Assembly (NCBI GenBank): GCA_907163375.1
Contig: CAJQUW010009010.1
Coordinates: 230,496 to 294,495, forward strand
Source: Prostheceraeus crozeri
Taxonomy: Eukaryota; Platyhelminthes; Polycladida; Euryleptidae
DNA: 64,000 bases
Direction of reading: 5' to 3'
Shown: in pieces, positions 33,621 to 43,756 of the stretch
How positions within the stretch are numbered: position 1 is the stretch's first letter
How the letters are laid out: every line of letters starts with the position of its first letter
The notes under the pieces: generated by a model
Database searches by the model: none
What the model saw: the letters and a program-made list of their open reading frames with translations, nothing else
Told to the model about the DNA's origin: nothing
Made by a program: the position numbers and the translations under genes

Positions 33621-34169
33621 ACAAAGCAAAAAGTGAGGCTACCTAGGTTCACATTCTTCATGAATTGCAATGAGCAATGAGCATCTACTAAATAGTGCCA
33701 TCGTGAGTACTTACTATTGAAAAATGTTCGATTATGTTCAGTAATTGAACCTCATAGCTTCAAAAAAATTTCGAAACAATTAAATTCACCATTCATGTGA
33801 GCATGTTATGATAATATTATGCAGACAGGCACCAAACAAAGGTTTAGGCTGATCGCCAATCTACTGAACGTCGCTGAATTTCGTAGAATAACGATCGATG
33901 ATATCCTACCGAAGTTAGAAGTAAATATTTCTATCATGCATGAACCAATTCTTCTTATGCAATGATTCAACCAATGCGGAGTGGACTTTGACTTCTTCGA
34001 CTGACCAGCGCCACATACCTGTAGAATATCTTTCAACTGTCACTTACAAAACACAAATGCAACATGATGCATCTGCATGTGCAATAGTTTTTATTGTGGC
34101 AATCCTTCACTTGACCAAACGAACTTTGACCGCTGTGAGCCATAAAAGAACTTCCGTAAAATGTTCTCT

Positions 34170-34439
34170 CAGACAACTAAGCACGCCTGACACTCCGAAA
34201 ATCCATTTTTGTACATTAAGTACTGACTTATGCAAAGGTATGCAGGTGTGCCGAATATGATTGTAATGCGTGTTTGACATGACCGAAATTGATTTTAGAT
34301 CTGAAATTCTAAGGACAGTATAATACTTAAAAAATAAGCATGGAAAATAAATTCCATCAAGATATCACCATTTTTGAAGAAGTTACAGCGTTTCAAAAAA
34401 CATGGCGTCTACACAGGTAGACAGGTGTGCCGATGAGGG
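34170..34439. mobile_element. Possible piggyBac-like right end
   Basis: Read from 34439 inward the sequence is CCCTCATCGGCACACCTGTC, preceded outside by TTAA (34440-34443). The word CAGGTGTGCCGA occurs twice (near 34244 and 34422). CCC plus TTAA suggests a piggyBac-type terminus; no left end was found, so boundaries are a guess. Confidence 0.35.
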
Positions 34440-34499
34440 TTAAGATGTAGCGAAGGACTTGATACAGTAATACTGCCATAGACCTATTGTTCACTAAAT

Positions 34500-34802
34500 G
34501 TGGATGCATCTGTAAAATGCACTTTTGTACTAAATGATAGATTAATTATTATGAACATAACAAACAGAAGTACCACAAATATTTGGTCGATGAAAGTACG
34601 AGCACAATATTTTAACGGTGTGTTCAGAAATGATAAAAAGCCAAAAAGTAGGATTGCATTCAGTTTTGCACCCTTAAACGGATTTGAAGAATTCAGAAGA
34701 AATTTGTGCATTCAAAGCTTGTCCTTCTTTTGCTTAATTGATCTCCATGTTTCTACAAACAGCCCAGATTGTGATGATATGATGCAGGATCAGCAAAAAT
34801 AG
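34500..34802 (+). CDS. Unassigned 100-codon open frame
   Basis: A frame with balanced composition, including NIWSMKVRAQYFNGVF near residue 27. It resembles no family I know and lacks visible splice or promoter signals. Confidence 0.2.
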   Translation: MDASVKCTFVLNDRLIIMNITNRSTTNIWSMKVRAQYFNGVFRNDKKPKSRIAFSFAPLNGFEEFRRNLCIQSLSFFCLIDLHVSTNSPDCDDMMQDQQK

Positions 34803-35249
34803 AAAAGATTTTTCGATTTCATCAGAAACATCCCATACGTATAAACGCATACGTTAATATTCCCTTTGTAGAACCTCTTCAAAATCATATTATATTCACA
34901 CTTGAAGCGAGAGATTAAGATTATCATCGTACTTAAGCGCATTTCACTTTAATCTACTTATTTGAATGTTACTATGAAAGTTCCAGGAATATGGTAACAA
35001 GATTCAGTAGCATTTTGCAATATACATATGACAATGTGAAGAAAAAAGGAAATAATGGAAAAATTGGTAAAAAAAGAGAAATAAAGGCCGTTAAGGACAA
35101 TTTTCGAAAAAGCGGAAATAACGGAACTCTGGGTACCATGCTACTGGCATGTCAAAAAGTTAGTGACCGGGCGTATAAATTCGGATTAAAGATGAGTTAA
35201 AGAAAGAATATCGCTGTGAAACTGTGCAGGCGTGTAGAACATCCAACAT

Positions 35250-35355
35250 TCTCCTGTGTCTGAAAAAAACTAAGTGAAATATAGAAAAATAAAAAAGTTA
35301 TGGCAACTGGCAGTTTTTCGAATTTTGGCTACTGGCACATTTTACAGCTAACCAA
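35250..35355 (+). repeat. Dispersed repeat, partner of 30524-30620
   Basis: Contains GGCAGTTTTTCGAATTTTGG and a TACTGGCACATTTTACAG tail. The complement lies 4.6 kb upstream, about 85% alike by eye. Confidence 0.6.
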
Positions 35356-36424
35356 ATACAAGTCATTAGCTTTTATGAAGCACGACAACGAATGCAACTT
35401 TAGCAACGCGTTCGCCACGCTTTCAGCCGCGTTTTATACGCATTGGTCAATCACAAGTTTCAAGTTTACTAGGAAGAAGTGCAATGTTAAAGGAGCTACT
35501 AGTTCATTCGATGTAATGCATCAAAATCTACCTCTGTGAGTGACTAAGCTCCCACTTAACGATAGCGACAGGGAAGATTTCATACAAGTTATTTAATTGG
35601 CTCAATAAATCACTGAAGTGAACCAATGAGAGCGAAGCTTTCAGAAAGCATGGGAAATGCGTTTTCTGAAGTTGTTCTCATGAAACGGCATAACAAGTCA
35701 CAACAGCAGCTGACTAAAATCAAATTTATCGATGAAAACCATAGTGACGCTTGCAAACATAGCATGGATGATTTGTAACACTGAAGACAAACTATATTTT
35801 GGTGGAGAATTATAATTGAAAATGAGCATTTTAGGCTTAGGACTTTGGCTCTGCGCTAAATGTAAAGGCCGACAAAGTACTCAATACAGAAACTGTTCAC
35901 GTCCTACGCTGCAGCTGAGTGAAAATCTAGACTTTCAACATAAATTTACTCGGTGAATTTCAGTTACTTTATCTGAAAATGTCTCATTCTCGACCATGAA
36001 AAGCTATAGAAGGAGAATTAGTATACATGAAGTAATTGATATAGATGAAATCATGCATAGATGAATCCGACTACATCAACTTTTACATTCTATCATCCTC
36101 AATTTAATATGTTTATCACCACTGATTTTCTTACCTGACCATGTGATCAATACAATTTTTGTCAAGATACCTTTTAGCTTGAGAAAGATACACATGTCTC
36201 CCGAATGTATTCGATTCACATATGGAACAGCGCAACATTCTACATTGAATCTAAAATGTCTTCCATTCAAATTGCTTAAAAACATATTCATCAAAACAAA
36301 TATCTGCATGTCTAAAACGGTGCAAAGTATCTTCCTAATTGATATTAAGCTGAACAATCCACTCACCAGACTCCTCAAAAATATTGAAAGATTTTTTTGG
36401 TTCATTTCTCGCTAATTTAAGTCG
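35356..36424. other. No recognisable gene
   Basis: Two long frames on opposite strands overlap at 36076-36415. Neither matches a family. Confidence 0.4.
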
Positions 36425-36723
36425 ATTGTTTCAATTCGTGGCCAGTGTTGCCGAGTTGGTGGCGACACTGAGGAAGACATTTCATCACATTCACATCGAC
36501 ATTTAAACAAAATATTGCAAATCCTAGAATCCGAGGAATATTCACCGAAATCCCATAGAACTATGTAAATCTGCTTCCAGCAAGCAGCATGTCGATGTTG
36601 TAGAATATTTTAAGTGATTATCTCAATGATTGAAGCGGTCTCCCATCTTCGGCGGATTTTCGTGGCGGCTAGTGGCGACAATTATTCGTTTCGTGGCGAG
36701 TTCGTGGCGAGGAGTTTACAGTG
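36425..36723. mobile_element. CACTGTAAAC-ended element, copy beta
   Basis: The right end, read inward from 36723, is CACTGTAAACTCCTCGCCAC and is followed outside by TA. The subterminal zone repeats CGCCACGAA with variants on both sides; near 36440 the same words run in the same direction. The left terminal decamer is degraded. No coding capacity. Confidence 0.6.
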
Positions 36724-36815
36724 TATATGAAAAGTTCTTTATATTCCTTAGTAGCTACTGGTAGAAAATCGATTTTTGCTTGCCGTGGTCAATTTCACCA
36801 CTCTTTGTATGATTA

Positions 36816-37099
36816 CACTGTAAACTCTAGAGCACGAAATTTCGCTTGAATTAGGCATGAAATTTAGGCATCAATTATAACCAACACAAGGCACGAGTGG
36901 GCACGAAGTTCATAATGTCGAGTTCGTGCCCATTGGTTTTTCCTTCGATCTCTCTGGATAGAAAAGTATTTGGTTTGGTGCCTATTAGTGCCTAGTGGCG
37001 CCTACTGGTGCCTCGAGGCATTAGAAAGGCACTAGCTAGGCGCCAACTGGCACGAAATTTCGGCTTCGTGCTTAAGCTAGTGCCCAACAGTTTACAGTG
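36816..37099. mobile_element. CACTGTAAAC-ended element, copy gamma, TA duplication
   Basis: A 284-bp element flanked by TA (36814-36815 and 37100-37101). Both ends read CACTGTAAACT inward. The interior is dominated by GGCACGAA, GTGCCTA and GGCGCC words alternating in both orientations. It has no coding capacity. It sits 92 bp from copy beta. Confidence 0.72.
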
Positions 37100-37879
37100 T
37101 AGGGCTATAAAATACCTTTGTATCTAGAGTTTATGATTGAATATTAATATGGCAAGTTCAGTCAGTACATGAACCAGTACTGGTAAATATGTATTAGGAT
37201 CCCGCTCCATCGTGAATGGTAGGTATGTAGGACAATAGTGATAAATTGATCGAGCTGCGCCACTTCATTGCCAAAACATCGCTTTACACTTAACAGCGCT
37301 AGCGGCTTCTGCATTGTATAACTCTCTTGCCAATTTTCTCGATAACGGTGTAGGACATAATTCATCCTGTCAGCGTTCACCATCCTCTTGAAATGCACAT
37401 TGAGTCCTACCAACGTTTGCCATCCTTCCCTACTGCACTTTGAGTCCTGTACACATTTTATTGATGCAAATGCATTTGTGTTTGATATCCAAAACCCTTA
37501 GATGGATGTGCATATGGGATACAGCGAGTGGGTTAGATATGCCGTATGTAATTTTTCGATCCAGAGGCGGTGCATGTCCCATGAAACTCACTAAATGAGT
37601 GCTAAAATGAATTCGCGTTAAGCACTGTGGTTTAAAAACACTGGGTTGCACCGTACCCAAAAAACATTTGCATGAATTGAAACGAATACTAACATTATTA
37701 ATTGGAAAACATAAAAACAGATTAAACAAAGAAGGGGTTAAATAATTATCGTGCTTAAAAGCACTTTGTCATGCGCCGTGAGCTTTGCATACTCTGTGAT
37801 ATAAGTCACATGGAACTCGTTTTAGGAAAGGTATTCAGTGGACTTCGACTTTTGGTTCTTCAAAGATGGTAAAGACCTA

Positions 37880-38606
37880 TAGTCCGGCAGCCGGAACGAG
37901 TTTCTGCAGGGAACGAGGCCGAAAATGAGACTTTCACAGAATGATGTACACCCTATGCCTACTACGAATTCGCGCGTCTGCCGAGTTCTAGTGAGTTCCT
38001 CTTCTTGTCAGACAGGATCAAAGAAAATTACATGTAAATCCAATGGGACGAAGATTGCAGTTTTTGGCTAAAATGAAATTTTCTATGTTTTCTCTGATTA
38101 AACGAAAAGCACTAAGCCCAGAGTCATAATTTTTGGCATGGAATGACTTCAGGTCATTTCCTATGATGTGCATGTGCTATTATCATGCATCTAATCGGTA
38201 ATGTATGTGAGAATGTGGTTGAATGTGGATAAAGTAGCTCACAATATTTGTGTTTGCCAACATTAAGAGGTTCGGCAAATCTGAATGTGTTTAGCTTTAT
38301 AGACCGGGGTGCATGAACATCATAGGAAATGACCTGAAGATATTCCATGCCAAAAATTATGACTCTGGCCTTAGTAGTACTTTTCGTTTAATCAGGGAAA
38401 ACATAGAAAATTTCATTTTAACCAAAAACTGCAATCTGCGTCCCATTGAATTTACATGTGTTTTTCTTCGATACTGTATGACAAGAGGAACTCACTAGAA
38501 CTCGGCAGACGCACCAATTCGAAATAGGCATAGGGTGTACATCATTCTGTGAAAGTCTCATTTTCGGCCTCGTTCCCTGCAGAAACTCGTTCTGGCTGCC
38601 GGACTA
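37880..38606. mobile_element. Palindromic MITE family P1, copy C
   Basis: A 727-bp element with ends TAGTCCGGCAGCCGGAACGA and the complement of TAGTCCGGCAGCCAGAACGA. CTA lies on both sides (37877-37879 and 38607-38609). The opposite arm of the surrounding inverted repeat lacks the element and shows a single CTA at the equivalent place (complement of 43522-43524), which confirms the termini and a 3-bp duplication. The insertion is younger than the inverted duplication. Confidence 0.88.
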
Positions 38607-39470
38607 CTATGTTATGTTGCATAACAACAACTTGTAAAAATCCACAAGAAGATCGCGAACACCATGTACATATAAAGACGACTGAAGTTTTTATGAAAGT
38701 TGACAGACAGCATGACCTATCAGTCAGCTTCATCATGATGCACGGTTTTTAGGATTGACGAGACTTTTTTCATTGATGAAGATGCTCTTTACAATAGCCT
38801 TTGTACCATGTGAAATGTTATGTCAAGCACTTTAATTTGGCAAAGTGTTTAGGTTGTGTCTGGTCAGTTGTGGTCTGCAGACTTAAAAGTATGAATGATT
38901 GGTCAATTTATTCACCGATGCCTGCAGACTGACATACGTAAGACAGGAAATTGAGATTATCACTATTCAATCAGGCTCGTGTTAGGCTTTCAGATGATAT
39001 ATATATTTTTGGAGTTTCGACAACATTTGATACATTTTTACTCGATTAGCACTTTTACCTAATTTTACGCCCCTTTCGCGTTAACACTGCTTTCAACGGT
39101 CAACTGAACACAACTTAGGAACTTCTGTTGTATTGACGCCGGTGCTTTCGAGTTTGGGTTTTAAAGAATGCTGGTGTTATCAGCTCCAAAAATATGTAAG
39201 TTTTATCAAGATCGGCCCATCCATTCACTGGGAAACTTCAAATTTCTATTATTCCCATAGTCAGCCATTGCGTGAGTCATCATTCCCCTCACTTGAGGTC
39301 AGAAGAAATTCGAATCTCGGATCAGACAAGGGCTTGTCTCTTCTCTGCACCTGTTCACAGCAAACAATAGCATTTCAATGCTTTCATCATGGAAAAGTAA
39401 AAATGTTCACTCCTTCTTTATATATATTGACCAAAAGTCGAAGATAATTAACTCTGTAAATAATTAGTTA

Positions 39471-39520
39471 TTTACAGGTGCCGAACGTTTCGGGAATTCT
39501 CCCCTCGTCATCGGCGTAAA
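39471..39520 (-). ncRNA. Hammerhead-ribozyme-like fold, left arm copy
   Basis: The same motif as at 42529-42578, in reverse orientation, after the endonuclease stop of the inverted partial PLE. The core position normally C is A here too. Confidence 0.5.
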
Positions 39521-39595
39521 GTCAATCGGCAAAGTCTTCTGTAAGTTGCCCAGAGTAACATTTATACCATCAGAGGCAGAGAGCAGCAATCACAT

Positions 39596-40560
39596 TCAGA
39601 ACTCAACAAGGTCGCGTTTGCGATTTTTCTGCGGTGAATTGTATTTGATGTAGCGAGCTTCTGTTATGCGTGTTTCTAATGGATCTCTGCACTTTTCCAA
39701 AATCTCTGGAGAAAAAAGGTCAATAGATTTGTACACTTCTTGATGCATGTTACTCAAATGTTTGGTCAACGCACTACTTTTAGTGATATTCGTGATAGCA
39801 CGAGAATGTTCTTGATAGCGGTCCTGAAATGGGCGATGTAAAAGTAAAATGACCAATGTAAAAGTTGTTGCAAATGATACAAGTAAATTTGTACATGTAG
39901 ACTAGAAAGCGTACAGTGCAAAGAATATTACTTGGCAATCTCTTACAAATGTTGCAATTAGGATGTTTCCTTTTGCTTTACCCGTTCTCAAGGTACTGTA
40001 CAGGTTGTTATTGGGACAGCTTATCAATCCTATCGGTAGATCATATCTTATAATTAAATTTCCGGATATGCCTATCCGTGCGATCATTAACAAATTTAAT
40101 TTTGAGGAAAGATTGTTCCTTAATATCATTATTTTTTCCTTTTTTTCTGCTTCGTAATTTTAAATCCATTTTTATTGAATTTTTTATCAAGAGCTATTTT
40201 AGCTTCTTCAAAATCTTCCGGAGTACTACACCGATTTTTTACATATTTAATAGTGTTGTCGATATACTTTGTTCGATAGTGGTATCCAAGAAGTTCAGGC
40301 TCTTGAAGTTGGGTTATTTCCATAGTAATTTGAATGTTTTCATTGACTTAAATGAAAAATTCCAGCAAGCTTTGCAAAACGTTGTGGTCACGCTTTAGTG
40401 GCACAATGATTATATCGTCAATATATTGGTGGTACAGTTGAGGTTTGATATTATACTTTCTATCAATAATTCTTAACGCAGCAGTTTCAATTTTATGCAT
40501 GTAGATGACACAAATGGTAGGCTGAAATGTGAAGAAACTACCCTTCAACTGCAGATGACT
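39596..40560 (-). mobile_element. Inverted, 5'-truncated Penelope-like element
   Basis: Minus-strand coding pieces repeat the 3' half of the PLE at 40600-42453: VIYMHKIETAALR and PQLYHQYIDDIII (RT catalytic box, near 40440), the linker with CPNNNLYSTLRTGKAKGN (near 40000), and the endonuclease tail DRYQEHSRAITNITKSSALT (near 39810) ending at 39596. The RT N-terminal half is absent. Adjacent truncated copies in opposite orientation are a known habit of PLEs. A few breaks; not functional. Confidence 0.82.
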
Positions 40561-40599
40561 ACTTGGCGGATTGTGCGCCGAAGTTTCCTTTCCCATACT

Positions 40600-42453
40600 C
40601 TGATGAGTTCCTCTGTGTTCAGATGCATCCTAATTACCACTGATGTTTTTGATTCGGAGTCAGAGAGCGGAAATCAGATTCCCTATGTAGTCAGTAGTTT
40701 GCTGAATAACGGGCGAAATTTTCGTATACCTCATAAAGTTGATAGCAACTCGATAAAAAATGCTGAAAATGAATTAGATAAGCTTACGTATCGTTTACGT
40801 TGGAACAATTTCTATAACGGCAATCAGAATAATCACGAATCTTTACACATTCCTTTCTATAGAAACACCGTTACTCTTCCCCCTAAGATGAATGAAGATA
40901 CGGAATTGAACCTGAAACTGTTCAAAAAAGAAGTTGCAGATTTTTGAAAAATCTAAGACGGACAGGGGTACTAAGCAACTCGTAATTTTCTGAAGAATAA
41001 TATTAAGTCTGTGGTCCCCACAGATAAACGAATAAGCTTGTGATTATTGATAGTAATTATTTGATCAAGCAAACTGAAGCAGTTTTGAACGACGAAAAAC
41101 ATACAAAAAATTGATAAGTCAAAAATTTCTAAAATTGAAAAGCAAGCTAATATGTTGATTAAGAATATTTGCAAAAAATCATTCTCCCGTCGACAATTAG
41201 AGAAACTGTATACTACTATATACGACGCAGCGAACTTCAGAGTTACCATAAAAGGCCATAAAAAGCCAGTAGATGGTAAGAGTAACTGTCGTCAGGCCTA
41301 TTGCCTCATGTGCCAACAACCCAACTGAAAAAATGGATTGGCTTCTATTAAATCTCCTAGCACAATTTCTAAATTTTGTTCCATCTCATCTAAAAAATGC
41401 AGACGAATTAATAGCTAATAAAAAAGTTCGATTTCGTTGACGATTCAGAAATTCAGGACGTCATTGACCTTTATATTAGCATACCCCTCACTGATGGTAT
41501 TGCAAATGTTATGCAGTTTGTAACCGAACATTGGAATCAAATCTATAACAAGGTCTTAAACATAGATAATGTTAAAAGCATGCTCACTTTTGTCTGCTAT
41601 AACTATGAAATTCAATTTAATAGCAAAAATTACATGCAAATTAAAGGTTGCCCCATGGGCTCACATTTCAGCCCATATTTGCTGTCATCTGCATGCACAA
41701 AATTGAAGCTGCTGCGTTAAGAAAATATAATATCAAACCTCAACTGTACCACCGATATATTGACGATATAATCATTGGGCGACTAAAGCGTGATCACAAT
41801 GTTTTGCAAAGCTTACCGGAAATTTTCAATTAAGTCAATGAAAGCGTTCAATTTACTATGGAAATACCCAACTTCAATAGCCTGAATTTCTTAAAATAGC
41901 TCTTGATAAAAAGTTCAATAAAAATGGATTTAAATTTACGAAGCACGGAATTTTTTCTTAAATGATCACACGGATAGGCATATCCGGAAATTTAATTATA
42001 AGATATGATCTACCGATAGGATTGATAAGCTGTCCCAATAACAACCTGTACAGTACCTTGAGAACGGGTAAAGCAAAAGGAAACATCCTAATTGCAACAT
42101 TTGTAAGAGATTGCCAAGTAATATTCTTTGCACTGTACGCTTTCTAGTCTACATGTACAAATTTACTTGTATCATTTGCAACAACTTTTACATTGGTCAT
42201 TTTACTTTTACATCACCCATTTCAGGACCGCTATCAAGAACATTCTCGTGCTATCACGAATATCACTAAAAGTAGTGCGTTGACCAAACATTTGAGTAAC
42301 ATGCATCAAGAAGTGTACAAATCTATTGACCTTTTTTCTCCAGAGATTTTGGAAAAGTGCAGAGATCCATTAGAAACACGCATAACAGAAGCTCGCTACA
42401 TCAAATACAATTCACCGCAGAAAAATCGCAAACGCGACCTTGTTGAGTTCTGA
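40600..42453 (+). mobile_element. Penelope-like element, near full length, decayed
   Basis: Parts in order: an N-terminal region with VVSSLLNNGRNFRIPHKVDS (40600-40947); a thumb-like lysine-rich stretch with SFSRRQLEKLYTTIYDAA near 41180; an RT palm with IPLTDGIANVMQFV near 41490, YMQIKGCPMGSHFSP near 41640 and LYHRYIDDIII (catalytic box) near 41745; a linker with CPNNNLYSTLRTGKAKGN near 42030; a GIY-YIG endonuclease start YKFTCIICNNFYIG near 42150 with the C-x2-C typical of PLEs; and its tail ARYIKYNSPQKNRKRDL, ending at 42453. The enzyme nicks DNA and primes cDNA synthesis on it. Roughly half a dozen breaks divide the reading frame, so it looks inactive. Confidence 0.85.
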
Positions 42454-43756
42454 ATGTGATTGCTGCTCTCTGCCTCTGATGGTATAAATGTTACTCTGGG
42501 CAACTTACAGAAGACTTTGCCGATTGACTTTACGCCGATGACGAGGGGAGAATTCCCGAAACGTTCGGCACCTGTAAATAACTAATTATTTACAGAGTTA
42601 ATTATCTTCGACTTTTGGTCAATATATATATAAAGAAGGAGTGAACATTTTTACTTTTCCATAATGAAAGCATTGAAATGCTATTGCTTGCTGTGAACAG
42701 GTGCAGAGAAGAGACAAGCCCTTGTTTGATCCTACACGTAGATTCGAAATTCTTCTGAGTGAGGGAAATGATGAGTCACACAATGGCTGACCATGGGAAT
42801 GATACAAATTTGAAGTTTCCCAGTGAACGGATGGGCCGATCTTGATAAAACTTACGTATCCTTGGAGCTGATAACACCAGCATTCTTTAAAACCCAAACT
42901 CAAAAGCACCGGCGTTAATACAACAGAAGTTGTTAAGTTGTGTTCAGGTGACCGTTGAAAACAGTGTTAACGCGAAAGGGGCGTAAAATTAGGTAAAAGT
43001 GCTAATCGAGTAAAAAAGTGCCAAATGTTGTCGAAACTCGAAAAAATATATATCATCTGAAAGCTTAACACGAGCCTGATTGAATAGTGATAATCTCAAT
43101 TTTCTGTCTTGCGTAGATCAGTCTGCAGGCATCGCGATGCATTGATGCCAAATGCAATTGACCAATCATTCATACTTTTAAGTCTGCAGACCACAACTGA
43201 CCAGACACAACCTAAACACTTTGCCAAATTAAAGTGCTTGACATAACCTTTCACATGGTACAAAGGCTATTGAAATTGAGTATCTTCATCAATGAAAACA
43301 AATTTTGTCAGATTTTTTTAGCAACAACTTTTTGGTAAAGCTTGTTGGTATTGTATCTTTTTTTACATTGAACCAATCCTAAAAACCGTGCATCATGATG
43401 AAGCTGACTGATCGGTCATGCTGTCTGTCAACTTCAATAAAAACTTCAGTCGTCTTTACATGTACAGGGTGTTCGCGATCTTCTTGCGGATTTTTACAAG
43501 TTGTTGTTATGCAGCATAACATAGGTCTTTACCATCTTTAAAGAATCAAATGTCGAAGTCCACTCAATAACTTTCCTAAAACGAGTTCCATGTGACTTAT
43601 ATCACAGAGTATGCAAAGCTCACGGCGCATGACAAAGTGCTTTTAAGCGCGATAATTATTTAACCCCTTCTTTGTTTAATCTGTTTTTATGTTGTCCAAT
43701 TAATAATGTTAGCCAATTAATAATGTTTCAATTCATGCAAATGTTTTTTGGGTACG
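41640..43756. repeat. Right arm of the 6-kb inverted repeat
   Basis: Complement of 37652-40560. It includes the 3' half of the PLE, its 3' untranslated zone and about 1.1 kb of further sequence ending GGGTACG. It lacks the palindromic element present in the left arm and has a small private insertion near 43290-43370. Between the arms (40560-41640) lies the single-copy 5' half of the PLE. Confidence 0.85.
42529..42578 (+). ncRNA. Hammerhead-ribozyme-like fold after the PLE stop
   Basis: Pairings read by eye: TTTAC-GCCG (42529-42537) with CGGC-(ACCT)-GTAAA (42566-42578) as stem I; then ATGACGA where the hammerhead core is CTGANGA; stem II GGGGA-GAA-TTCCC (42545-42557); GAAAC; a minimal stem III ACGT; and T before the expected cut. 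PLEs are known to carry hammerhead ribozymes with very short stem III in their terminal repeats, so position and form fit. Core position 3 is A instead of C, which should cripple cleavage. A 10-bp hairpin with loop CTAA overlaps it at 42572-42595. Confidence 0.55.

Larger units (their letters stand above)
37652..40560. repeat. Left arm of a 6-kb inverted repeat
   Basis: The reverse complement of 41640-43756, starting outside at CGTACCCAAAAAACATTTGC. Excluding a palindromic element inserted only here (37880-38606), the arm is about 2.2 kb. It contains the 3' half of a PLE on the minus strand plus about 1.3 kb beyond its stop. Similarity appears above 90% over most of its length. Confidence 0.85.

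Noticed and set aside
33185-33670. A 161-codon minus-strand frame
   Set aside because: It is antisense to LINE coding text that reads clearly on the plus strand.
36076-36415. Overlapping frames of about 100 codons on both strands
   Set aside because: AT-rich sequence, no domain, mutual antisense; no evidence for a gene.
39133-39447. A 104-codon frame repeated at 42619-42909 in inverted orientation
   Set aside because: Conservation of the frame follows from the inverted duplication, not from selection; no motif is present.
43467-43500. CAGGGTGTTCGCGATCTTC preceded by TA, like a mariner terminus
   Set aside because: No partner terminus or transposase in reach, and the left arm lacks the intact word; left as a resemblance.
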